A stretch of DNA of 64,000 nt from Hormiphora californensis (Eukaryota; Ctenophora; Tentaculata; Cydippida; Pleurobrachiidae): contig CM035353.1 of NCBI GenBank assembly GCA_020137815.1, positions 2,868,982 to 2,932,981 on the forward strand, written 5' to 3'. Below the pieces are notes generated by a model. That model did no database searches. It saw only the letters and a list, made by a program, of their open reading frames with translations, and was not told the DNA's origin. Made by a program: the position numbers and the translations under genes. Positions 1 through 12,951 of this stretch are shown here, piece by piece (the stretch's first letter is position 1; every line of letters starts with the position of its first letter).

Positions 1-53
1 GTTATATCAGAAAATATAGGAAAATGATCAGGGTCCCACAACAGCTCACTCAC

Positions 54-3530
<3,477 letters not shown>

Positions 3531-3540
3531 ATCATATAAA

Positions 3541-3745
3541 GCTGGCCCTACATGAAGGATTGGGATTATTAGTAGAGGGGGGCTGGGGTTGGAGCTGGGG
3601 AGGGGGGTTGGAACTGGCCATGGCCCTACATGAAGGATTGGGATTATTAGTAGAGGGGGCGGGGTTGGAGCTGGGTAGGGGAGGCGGGGGGGTCTGGAGC
3701 TGGGGGGGGGGGGGGGGGTGCTGGAGCTGGCCAGTGGTGTGCTAT
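3541..3745. repeat. G-rich tandem duplication between mitofusin and the inserted element
   Basis: The phrase GGCCCTACATGAAGGATTGG begins near 3543 and 3620, with G-rich variants between. A third partial copy lies at about 4559, beyond the neighbouring insertion, suggesting the insertion split an older array. Includes a pure G run near 3705. Confidence 0.7.
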
Positions 3746-4552
3746 TTTTCTCAACTCAAAAATCAAATCCAATTTTCACAAAGTTTACCCCTAGAATGAG
3801 TTCCTACGATCATTCTAAAACATTTGGTAAAAAAATTTTAGTCCTACCCTGGCCCAATTACGTGGGCCGATGTATGTCCATATATGGGCATATTCATATC
3901 AAAAAATGTTTTTTGGGGCGTTATTTCGAAAAAACCACACATATGAATCGCCTCATGAGAACCAGTACAACCATTATTTCCAGTCTGCACCTTCAGAACT
4001 CCATTTTATAATGAAAATTTTATTTTTTTTTCATCTTTTTTTCTTGCACATTTTCCTACTTTGCAGTATTAGTTGAGACGAATTTTAACTTTTTGAGATT
4101 TTATTTGTCGGAAACCAAATTCCGGTTGTAACCGACTACTTTTGACCTGCTGAACACGATCCCATTCATGAAAAAGCTCTCAAAATTGAAGAAAATGGCC
4201 AAAATGAACATTTTTAGTTAAAAATGAACATTTTTGGTCCAAAATGAACATTTTCAGGTCAAAAATGAACTTTGGCTAACTTTCATGATACACATCCATT
4301 CTGATCGGTATCAAACCGCTGAACACGACCCTGTCTATAAAAAGTTGATATAAAGAACATGCCAAACACTGGTGAAAAACACACATATTTTCCTTTTTTC
4401 GGTAAAAAAGTAAACTTTTTTAATCGCCTGGCCCACGTAATTGACATACACTACCCCAATTCCGTTTTCAGGATTTAGTAGACAATTGTCCATAGTTTCA
4501 TATCTACCCTTAACCTATTGGCCAAGTCGACAAAATTTTCACTTAGCACACC
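3734..4552. mobile_element. Putative non-autonomous DNA element with GGTGTGCTA ends
   Basis: Starts with GGTGTGCTA and ends with TAGCACACC; the same ACATGAAGGAT sequence flanks both sides. An inner inverted pair based on GGCCCA...ACGTGGG occurs near 3853 and 4430. Several copies of AAAATGAACATTTTT lie at 4195-4270. No transposase frame. Inferred from the terminal repeats and split flanks only. Confidence 0.5.
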
Positions 4553-4832
4553 CTAGACTGGCCCTACATGAAGGATGATACATAATGGGGATATATATAC
4601 TATGGTATTATGGGGATCGGGGGGTGGGTTAAAACAATACTATTGTGCAAAAAAGCCATCCATTCTCATATAAAATAGATATATGTACAGACAACACACA
4701 CCCACTCAGTGAAAAAGTGACGGTGGGCAAAAGGGTGTAGACAAATACAGGGAGAACACACACACAGAGAAAAGATTGACCGAGAGAGAGAGAGAGCTCC
4801 AGAGCTCGATAATCATCACATCAACTCAGTGA

Positions 4833-5375
4833 TTATTTCTTCTCGGCAGCGGCCTTCCTTCGCTTGAAGTCCCAGTTGTAGACCCTCGCCATGTTAACCT
4901 CCATCGTGGTAATCTGGTTGGAAAGGTACTCCAGATCTTCATCTAGCTGCCCGGCGTTCACAACAGCAGTATTGAGGTTCTTTGTCAGCAGGGTTACAGC
5001 TTCATCAATGGAGTACTCAAGCATGGTGTTGGCCCCCAGCCAAAGGAAGACCTTCTCGGTTGGCGGCACCTTAGCCACAGCGTGGACCTGGTCGGAGAGC
5101 AGGAAATGGGTGTTGAACTCTTCCTTTTTCTGTAACATGTGCTCCACGATTTCAAGTGTTTTCTCAATGTCAGGAATCTGGGCCCTCAGCCTCTTCTTCC
5201 GCTGGATCAGATTGAGCTCCATGTATTTGTACTTTTGGAGCTGCTCATCAAAACTTTGAAGGACGTTAGTTGCATTCTTCTCCTCCTTGGCATCCTCATT
5301 CATATATCCGTCCACGTCCTCCAGGAAGATTGCCTTAGGAATTCCCCGGTGCTCTTTGGTGGTGACTGCAGTCAT
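4833..5375 (-). CDS. VBP1: Prefoldin subunit 3 (VHL-binding protein 1)
   Basis: Alpha-type subunit of the hexameric prefoldin chaperone, which hands unfolded actin and tubulin to the CCT chaperonin in the cytosol. The 180-residue frame has the family layout: a short N-terminus with GIPKAIFLEDV, a first coiled-coil helix (about residues 30-90, with FDEQLQKYKYMELNL), the beta-hairpin segment with VFLWLGANTMLEYSIDEA (about 108-127), and a second coiled coil ending NWDFKRRKAAAEKK. Human VBP1 is slightly longer (197 residues). The coding region is one uninterrupted exon, unlike its intron-rich neighbours. A tag|GTTTCC acceptor-like site just upstream of the ATG suggests a 5'UTR intron. It follows mitofusin by about 1.3 kb on the same strand, with nothing to suggest a functional link. 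A processed retrocopy is possible but shows no damage. Confidence 0.95.
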   Translation of the reverse strand: MTAVTTKEHRGIPKAIFLEDVDGYMNEDAKEEKNATNVLQSFDEQLQKYKYMELNLIQRKKRLRAQIPDIEKTLEIVEHMLQKKEEFNTHFLLSDQVHAVAKVPPTEKVFLWLGANTMLEYSIDEAVTLLTKNLNTAVVNAGQLDEDLEYLSNQITTMEVNMARVYNWDFKRRKAAAEKK

Positions 5376-5522
5376 GGTGGTGGAAACCTAGAAACATTGA
5401 GGTGTGTGTGTTAACATTATTATTATTATTAAATCTGTTTACAATAATTTGACACTGTCAATATTGCCCTCGGTGTGTTAACAACAGTATACAGAAATAT
5501 CAAACACGAGTGTTTGAATGGA

Positions 5523-5684
5523 AAACAATGAGGCCCCTCGGAAATGTTCAAGTCATGCACAATCAAGTCACGCCCACCAATCACAGCTCAGAACGCGCGG
5601 AGTGCTTCGCGCGTTCTGCGCTGTGATTGGTGGGCGTGACTTGATTGTGCATGACTTGAACATTTCCGAGGGGCCTCATTGTTT
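5523..5684. mobile_element. Near-perfect palindromic MITE, about 160 bp
   Basis: Left arm AAACAATGAGGCCCCTCGG from 5523 is mirrored by CCGAGGGGCCTCATTGTTT ending at 5684, around a short loop near 5600-5610. The arms are almost identical, pointing to a recent origin. Each arm carries a CCAATCA box. Upstream of VBP1. Confidence 0.85.
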
Positions 5685-5687
5685 CAC

Positions 5688-5722
5688 TACCAGCGGTAGA
5701 ACCGATGATCTACCGCTGGTAT
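5688..5722. repeat. Hairpin directly beside the palindromic MITE
   Basis: TACCAGCGGTAGA and TCTACCGCTGGTA form a perfect 13-bp stem around an 8-base loop. Confidence 0.8.
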
Positions 5723-5879
5723 TGGAACAATTATTTTATATTAAAACACTCGTGTTTGAATTTGTACAGTATTCCCCTGTCGAGTTCTCCCTGAGGACCC
5801 ACAAACCACAAACCACAGAGAGTATACAGGAATATAATAGTCAGAACCCGATATATATCTTGAAACTGTCTGCCGGCTC

Positions 5880-6660
5880 CACGCCCCCTGGGTTTCGCAA
5901 AAATTATAGCTCAGATATCTCCAGTTTCTGATAAGATAGAAAATTCTTATTTGGGGGTTGAAAAGAACTTGACAAGATCTTTATAACCTCCAAATGTGAA
6001 CCATGTATCTCATCAAGGGATGGAGTTATGGTCTTGAACGTATAAAAAGAAACGTCCCGTAAAGTCGGATTTTTTGAAACTGTCACCCCCCTGAAATAAC
6101 AAAATTTCCCATATCTCCGGTTCCTGATAAGATAGAGACTTGAAATTTGGAGGTTCGGAAGAACTTAGCAAGATCTTCGTAACCTCCAAATTTCAAGTCT
6201 CTATCTCGTCAGGAACCGGATTTATGGTCATTTGCGAAATTTGAAAATACCCAGGGGGGTGACAGTTTCAAAAAATCCGATATTACAACTTAAAATTTTT
6301 GGCATACGTTGCAGGCCCCTTATAATATAATATAAGGGGCCTGGAGGGAATACCGCGCTAGGGGGGAATACACAATCAACCATATCTCCGGTTCCAGATA
6401 AGGTACAGAAATCGTTTTGGTAGCGTTGGAAAGAGGAAGATAACAGCTTTCAAATGCAACCGGTTTCAGGTCTCTATCTTATCAGGAACAGGAGATATGA
6501 ACCAAACTCCGCAAAATCGAGTGCGGTAAAATAAAAAATTTCGAGATTTTAATTCAAATTTGAAACAAAGTGTCCCTGCAGGGACCTGTGACGTCACTTT
6601 TTGAAAACAACCAATCTTTGAACGGCTATTGCTCAGCCTCCTCAAATCCAATTAACTTCT
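5880..6660. repeat. Nested fold-back repeats with GATAGAGAC-type cores
   Basis: At least three inverted units: about 5918-6020; about 6065-6281, whose outer arms carry the complement of TTTTTTGAAACTGTCACCCC and inner arms CCGGTTCCTGATAAGATAGA; and about 6385-6500. A 13-bp hairpin at about 6311-6342 (AGGCCCCTTATA with its complement) separates the second and third. No coding frame. Confidence 0.7.
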
Positions 6661-7341
6661 CTCAAAAACAGCAAGGTAGATAATTGTCAGATCTAACAGC
6701 TAGTGAAAGAATCAAGCAAAACGGACTTCAGGGGCCAAAGTTATAAGCACCGCCGTTTTTTCGCTCGCAAAGTTATTTTCGACCCAGCCGGGCTCAGGCC
6801 AAACGCGCGCGCGGCATTCCCTCCAGTCCCCTCGTTGCGGGGGTGCGCGCATGAGGGGGCTGCAGCGCATTCCAATTAAAATTTATAAAATTTGAGTGTA
6901 CTTTAAAAAAAGTGAGAATTTGGAAGATCTTGCATTTTTCTGGCCGAGCGCGCGCAATCGTCAAGTTGTGTAGCGCGGCCATTGAAATTGCGCGTGCCAG
7001 CCGGAAGGCTCCGCGCTTTGCTTCCACACGACTTGTGTCTTCGCGCGTGACGTTAACGAAACGGAGCAGCATCCAAGGAAGTCACAAAACCACTTTCGTT
7101 CCTTGAACTCTCGATTCTTCATGAACTGAAGTCTGATTTCTTCCGATATTTTCAAATCATTGATTCGTCAAAGGAAAACTGTCTCATAGCAAGGATATAA
7201 ACAGATCAAGAAACAGATCAATAAAGAAAATACTGAACAACACATTCTCAAAACACTCTCTCTACTAGCTTCAATCCTCTGACATAAAAAAGGGGCCAAG
7301 TTAAAAGAGAGAAAGAGAGTCCCAAGATCCACACCAAATTG
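6661..7341. other. Intergenic stretch between VBP1 and CYB5R3
   Basis: Holds a locally GC-rich, CGCGCG-containing patch (about 6790-7060) and otherwise unique AT-rich sequence. No exon or recognised repeat. It includes the 3' flank of CYB5R3, without a clear polyadenylation signal. Confidence 0.5.
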
Positions 7342-10300
7342 TTAGAAGACAAGACACGATTTCTCGGGGTATCCGAGTTTCTCCAAGTTGGGCATACAAG
7401 CAAACTTTATCATGCCCGGTGGACCACACATGAGGACTGCAGTATCCCGGGCGGGTGGGGGAAGGTGGGTGGCAAGCATGTCTGCATTGACAAACCCAGT
7501 ATCGTACTTCCAATCTGAAGGGGCAGGAGGGGGTGTTATCAGAAAGAAACAGGTGAGCTGTACTACCGAGAGAGGGAATGGGAGGAGAGAATGGTGTGAG
7601 AGAGAGAGGGAAAGGCGGGATGTGAGTGAGGGGTCAAGGGGAGTGGGAGTAGGAGGGGTCTGGGGTTGGAAATTATTCTTTTCCTGTCTCGGATGATCAG
7701 TGCTTATCTAAATCGTGCTAATTAGTAGTAAACCAATTAAAACATGTACCTTGCCCCTCTGGGACTCGATCAACAGTATACCAAACATTGAACCTCTCAT
7801 CCTGATCCATCCTCTCAATTATATCCTTACAGAGGATGTCTTGAGGGGTCTGGTTAGCGAACAGTAGAAACACCTCAGTCTGATCGTAAGGGTTCTTCAG
7901 GATCTCCTGAGCTATCTGTAGCATTGGTGTGACACCTGTGCAGGAGGGGTTTGGTTTGGGCTATCTGTAGCATTGGTGTGACACCTGTGCAGGAGGGGTT
8001 TGGTTTGGTGTGACACCTGTGCAGGAGGGGTTTGGTTTGGGCTATCTGTAGCATTGGTGTGACACCTGTGCAGGAGGGGTTTGGTTTGAGCTATCTGTAG
8101 CATTGGTGTGACACCTGTGGGGGTTTGGTTTGGGCTATCTGTAGCATTGGTGTGACACCTGTGCAGGAGGGGTTTGGTTTGGGCTATCTGTAGCATTGGT
8201 GTGACACCTGTGCAGGAGGGGTTTGGTTTGGGCTATCTGTAGCATTGGTGTGACACCTGTGCAGGAGGGGTTTGGTTTGGGCTATCTGTAGCATTGGTGT
8301 GACACCTGTGTAGGAGGGGTTTGGTTTGGGCTATCTGTAGCATTGGTGTGACACCTGTGCAGGAGGGGTTTGGTTTGGGCTATCTGTAGCATTGGTGTGA
8401 CACCTGTGCAGGAGGAGTTTGGTTTGGGCTATCTGTAGCATTGGTGTGACACCTGTGCAGGAGGGGTTTGGTTTGGGCTATCTGTAGCATTGGTGTGACA
8501 CCTGTGCAGGAGGGGTTTGGTTTGGGCTATCTGTAGCATTGGTGTGACACCTGTGCAGGAGTGGTTTGGTTTGGGCTATCTGTAGCATTGGTGTGACACC
8601 TGTGCAGGAGGGGTTTGGTTTGGGCTATCTGTAGCATTGGTGTGACACCTGTGTAGGAGGGGTTTGGTTTGGGATATCTGTAGCATTGGTGTGACACCTG
8701 TGGGGGGGGGGGGGGTTTGGTTTGGGCTATCTGTAGCATTGGTGTGACACCTGTGTTGGAGGGGTTTGGTTTGGGCTATCTGTAGCATTGGTGTGACACC
8801 TGTGCAGGAGGGGTTTGGTTTGGGCTATCTGTAGCATTGGTGTGACACCTGTGCAGGAGGGGTTTGGTTTGGGCTATCTGTAGCATTGGTGTGACACCTG
8901 TGCAGGAGGGGTTTGGTTTGGGCTATCTGTAGCATTGGTGTGACACCTGCAGGAGGGGTTTGGTTTGGGCTATCTGTAGCATTGGTGTGACACCTGTATT
9001 GGAGGGGTTTGGTTTGGGCTATCTGTAGCATTGGTGTGACACCTGTGCAGGAGGGGTTTGGTTTGGGCTATCTGTAGCATTGGTGTGACACCTGTGCAGG
9101 AGGGGTTTGGTTTGGGCTATCTGTAGCATTGGTGTGACACCTGTGTTGGAGGGGTTTGGTTTGGGCTATCTGTAGCATTGGTGTGACACCTGTGCAGGAG
9201 GGGTTTGGTTTGGGCTATCTGTAGCATTGGTGTGACACCTGTGTTGGAGGGGTTTGGTTTGGGCTATCTGTAGCATTGGTGTGACACCTGTGTTGGAGGG
9301 GTTTGGTTTGGGCTATCTGTAGCATTGGTGTGACACCTGTGCAGGAGGGGTTTGGTTTGGGCTATCTGTAGCATTGGTGTGACACCTGTGCAGGAGGGGT
9401 TTGGTTTGGGCTATCTGTAGCATTGGTGTGACACCTGTGTTGGAGGGGTTTGGTTTGGGCTATCTGTAGCATTGGTGTGACACCTGTGCAGGAGGGGTTT
9501 GGTTTGGGCTATCTGTAGCATTGGTGTGACACCTGTGCAGGAGGGGTTTGGTTTGGGCTATCTGTAGCATTGGTGTGACACCTGTGCAGGAGGGGTTTGG
9601 TTTGGGCTATCTGTAGCATTGGTGTGACACCTGCAGGAGGGGTTTGGTTTGGGCTATCTGTAGCATTGGTGTGACACCTGTGTTGGAGGGGTTTGGTTTG
9701 GGCTATCTGTAGCATTGGTGTGACACCTGGGTTTCGTTTGGGCCGCTCATCTTGGACAACAGTAAACAGTCACACAGACATCATAGTGCCGGATCATCCT
9801 TTCGGAATCACCACCAGATCAGGAGGGGTGTGTTAGGTCACGTGACTGGTTTCAGCCAATCAGGGCCCAGTATTTCCTGACAGGAAAGTACATACCTGAT
9901 CCACCAGCGATCATGCCAATCTTTCTTCCCAGTACTCGCTCAATTTGACCCTTTTTGGTAACCTCAAACTTTCCCTGTCCGATGTAATGAATCTTGCCCT
10001 GTAATCAGAATAGAGGTTGTAAAAAGTATATCTTGCCCTAAAATTCGATTGAAATTGACGTAAACTTTGAAGATTACAAATTCCAACTACCACAGAGCTG
10101 GCAAGCGCTCTGGGGCCATCTATCTACTGAAGAATAACTCAGGAATAGATCACGTTCCACTAACAGTGCTCTATCGGGAACCCGAGAGCCGGAAAACAAA
10201 GTGAAACAAGGTTACTTCAGATCTGAAGTAACCTTGTTTCACTTTGTACAGAGAAATAACACTAACCTTGGGACCCCTAACATCAATAGTGTCCCCTATC

Positions 10301-12615
10301 TGCATATTCTCAAGATACTGCGTCATTTTACCACCATCAGGGAACTTGGGGTGAACCCCTCCAAAGTAAACCTGCAGGGGCATTTAATTAACTATTTAAT
10401 TAACTATTTAATTATTAATCGTGTTATATGTAGGACACGAGTGCGGAGAAAAAAGCAATATATGACGTATAATGTTAACTTTTATTTATGTATTCTGTAC
10501 CACGATGCACTGCTAAGGTTAACAATGTGTATGTGTGTATTACACATGGGAAACCACATAAAACTAACAAGTGATGACAACTGCTACACCACCGGATATT
10601 TCTCAAATAGTGTCTCAACAACTACTGCATTATATGATCAGTACAAAATACTGGATGACAATTAACATTAGATAAAACACTAATTGTTATTAACAGGTTC
10701 AATACACAACCTTTTTCACAACATCTCTCAGTACCCTAACCTAGAACCTACAGCCTATTAAACCCACCAGTCAACTAATTAATAATCTTTTCAATTGATT
10801 AATAACATATTCGACTAATTAACTAATTACCTTAATTACAAGATCCATATGGCCTCCTTAATTAACTACAATTACCTTAATTACAAGATCCATATGGCCG
10901 ACATCGTCATCTGAACTGGTGGGGGTGTAAGATCGTACAACCAGTTCATTGTTTACCGTGGCAACGAGACTCAGGTGGTTTCCTGCAGGACATGTGATTT
11001 AGTTACCGTGGCAACCAGACTCAGGTGGTTTCCTGCAGGACATGTGATTTAGTTACCGTGGCAACCAGACTCAGGTGGTTTCCTGCAGGACATGTGATTT
11101 AGTTACCGTGACAACCAGACTCAGGTGGTTTCCTGCAGGACATGTGATTTAGTTACCGTGGCAACCAGACTCAGGTGGTTTCCTGCAGGACATGTGATTT
11201 AGTTACCGTGGCAACCAGACTCAGGTGGTTTCCTGCAGGACATGTGATTTAGTTACCGTGGCAACCAGACTCAGGTGGTTTCCTGCAGGACATGTGATTT
11301 AGTTACCGTGGCAACCCGACTCAGGTGGTTTCCTGCAGGACATGTGATTTAGTTACCGTGGCAACCAGACTCAGGTGGTTTCCTGCAGGACATGTGATTT
11401 AGTTACCGTGACAACCAGACTCAGGTGGTTTCCTGCAGGACATGTGATTTAGTTACCGTGGCAACCAGACTCAGGTGGTTTCCTGCAGGACATGTGATTT
11501 AGTTACCGTGGGAACCAGACTCAGGTGGTTTCCTGCAGGACATGTGATTTAGTTACCGTGGCAACCAGACTCAGGTGGTTTCCTGCAGGACATGTGATTG
11601 GCTCATTTCTTACCGATGGGAGGGGAGGGGAAAGTGGCTCATTTCTTACCGATGGGGGGGGGGGTGAAGTGGCTCATTTCTTACCGATGGGGGGGGGGGG
11701 GGGAAGTGGCTCGTTTCTTACCGATGGGAGGGGGAGGGGAAAGTGGCTCATTTCTTACCGATCGGTAGACCAAGGATGTGTTCATCTGATGGGAGGGCAA
11801 ATCGAAACAATCTCGTATCATGTGTTATCACCTATTAGGGAGCAGCAGGTCTAGTCATAAAGGTTCGAATACTGACCAATACCTGAGATTGGTAAATCTT
11901 TTGAAATATAATAAAAATATAATAATTATAACTCAAATAACTGTAATCGTGATTGGTAAATCTTCTAAAACGGCCTATTTCCCAACTTACATCCTTCTTG
12001 ATAAGCTTTAGTGGGACTTTGATGTCCGGATTCAGTGTAACAGGGGGGCCTTTCCTTTTCTTTCCCAGTAGTAGATAGAGGGTGACAAGGGAAATAGAGA
12101 CTAGCGTCGTAATACCTGCTACCAACTGAAACACACGCTTGGTATTACTAATATGTTCTCTAACCCTGCAGAAAAAGGGTCGAGCAATATATTGGATGAC
12201 CTGATACCGTGGGTCATTTCAATATATTGCTGGACCCTTTTTCTGCAGGGTTAGAGCCCAAGTCAATATTGAATGATCAAGTCTATTACTTCTGATGTTG
12301 CTGGAATGATATCCAGTATTGGTTGCACCCTGCAGTACTCAGTATCTCTCTATCTCTCACCCACACACTAGTGAGGTACTTGATCTTACAGCGCACCGCC
12401 TTACTACACGCATAAATGTGCAAGTAGAAACACACAAAAATTGTCTCAATATTCTGTGAAATAACTGGAAAACTGGGATAACAGGAACCGACCGAATCAG
12501 GAAATACTGGTCCTTGATTGGCTGATAACCAGTCACGTGGCCTAAATAACGAGTTATAATTGGTTGTTTACTTGTTTCGGTCGGTTCCTGTGGGATAAAA
12601 TACCTTAACGTCCAT
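7342..12615 (-). CDS. CYB5R3: NADH-cytochrome b5 reductase, complete
   Basis: FAD flavoenzyme passing electrons from NADH to cytochrome b5 at the ER or outer mitochondrial membrane. Exons: 12604-12615 (proposed, encodes MDVK), 11991-12125, 11759-11831, 10876-10982, 10267-10371, 9896-9998, 7750-7935 and 7342-7514. All phases match, giving about 297 residues (human CYB5R3: 301). A hydrophobic anchor, about residues 5-27, is followed by KKRKG. FAD-binding [11 protein letters not shown] is at about 90-100, [11 protein letters not shown] in exon 5, the NADH-site GGSGVTPMLQ at about 176-185, CGPPGMI at about 270-276, and the C-terminus is SCLVF, as in CYB5R3 rather than CYB5R2. The ATG exon is inferred from Kozak context, donor and phase; the 11991-12125 exon lacks its own ATG. 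Four splice junctions of this gene are amplified in tandem (separate entries). Confidence 0.95.
7909..9735. repeat. 49-bp minisatellite built on the CYB5R3 exon 7 (7750-7935) splice acceptor
   Basis: About 37 tandem copies of a 49-bp unit. On the gene strand each unit holds CCTCCTGCACAG (polypyrimidine and AG of the true acceptor), then GTGTCACACCAATGCTACAG and ATAGC (first coding bases of the exon), then CCAAACCAAACC. The copy nearest the exon continues into the real coding sequence; all others restart. Variants include CAGG lost (about 8946 and 9633), CAACA for TGCAC and a G-run copy near 8700. Frames of 60-95 residues here (MLQIAQTKP..) are repeat artefacts. Confidence 0.95.
9740..9825. 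repeat. Dispersed ~80-bp repeat shared with the zinc-finger gene intron
   Basis: Contains AACAGTCACACAG and CATAGTGCCGGATCATCC then TTTCGGAATCACCACCAGATC, which recur at about 42480-42585. In both places it is preceded by GGTTTGGTTTGG-like sequence. Confidence 0.8.
9833..9885. mobile_element. Partial copy of the CAGGAACCGACCGA MITE
   Basis: Matches the inner part of the 109-bp MITE: TAGGTCACGTGACTGGTT, CAGCCAATCAGGGCCCAGTA, TTTCCTGA. The outer ends are missing. It lies next to the exon 9896-9998 donor. Confidence 0.75.
10198..10245. repeat. 48-bp perfect palindrome near a CYB5R3 donor site
   Basis: AAAGTGAAACAAGGTTACTT followed by CAGATCTG and its mirror image, 24 bp per arm without spacer, about 21 bp beyond the exon 10267-10371 donor. 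Confidence 0.9.
10832..10899. repeat. Duplicated donor junction of CYB5R3 exon 10876-10982
   Basis: CCTTAATTACAAGATCCATA followed by TGGCC occurs twice, starting near 10832 and 10875. The second is the true exon end plus donor; the first is a tandem copy inside the intron. Confidence 0.85.
10950..11599. repeat. 50-bp minisatellite built on the acceptor of CYB5R3 exon 10876-10982
   Basis: Thirteen units at exact 50-bp spacing (TCCTGCAGGA at 10981, 11031 ... 11581). On the gene strand each unit holds ATGTCCTGCAG (acceptor) and GAAACCACCTGAGTCTGGTT plus GCCACGG (exon start). Only the 10982 copy leads into the exon. The others run into GTAACTAAATC, so each decoy also has a donor-like GTAACT. Single-base variants distinguish copies. 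Confidence 0.95.
11600..11770. repeat. ~36-bp tandem repeat built on the donor of CYB5R3 exon 11759-11831
   Basis: Five copies of GGCTCATTTCTTACCGATGG separated by G-rich spacers, at about 11600, 11637, 11671, 11707 and 11745. The last is the genuine exon end and GTAAGAAA donor (gene strand). It abuts the 50-bp array, so intron 2 consists almost only of amplified copies of its two splice sites. Confidence 0.9.
12158..12256. mobile_element. Fold-back MITE in CYB5R3 intron 1
   Basis: CTCTAACCCTGCAGAAAAAG at the left is mirrored by CTTTTTCTGCAGGGTTAGAG at the right, with AGCAATATATTG also inverted. About 99 bp, non-coding. Confidence 0.85.
12482..12590. mobile_element. CAGGAACCGACCGA MITE, copy 1
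   Basis: 109-bp palindromic element with terminal inverted repeats CAGGAACCGACCGA/TCGGTCGGTTCCTG. The centre carries CAGTCACGTG (E-box) and ATTGG (CCAAT box in reverse). It sits in CYB5R3 intron 1, about 14 bp from the proposed first donor. Confidence 0.9.
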
Positions 12616-12951
12616 GGTTCTTGGTCACCAGGTATTAACCCCTGAAACAACCTATAACACAGGGTGGATATTTAGTTGGGTGTCGTGATGAAATTCAACA
12701 ACTCTACACGTTATTTATCATAGGAATTAGGAAAATTTAGAGGTTATAAAATGTTATAAAAATGTTATAAAAATGTTAAAATATGACTAACACCAGCTGG
12801 GGCAAGTCCTGCTCAAGAACAATTGATAGATGGTCATTTAGCATGCTTATTATTTAACAGTGACTGACACTTCCACACCTTCTAGTAGGTAGGTTTTGTT
12901 CTTCAAGATATAATGGTATATAACATAGTGGTCCACCGGCCACACATTATA

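Noticed and set aside
7912-9715. Repeated frames of [15 protein letters not shown] type
   Set aside because: Period artefact of the 49-bp repeat; only the exon 7750-7935 copy has the family sequence beyond MLQIAQ.
7909-9735. CRISPR-like array
   Set aside because: Units are contiguous without unique spacers and derive from an exon junction in a eukaryotic gene.
10201-10665. 154-residue plus-strand frame
   Set aside because: Antisense to a CYB5R3 exon and partly palindromic; no domain.
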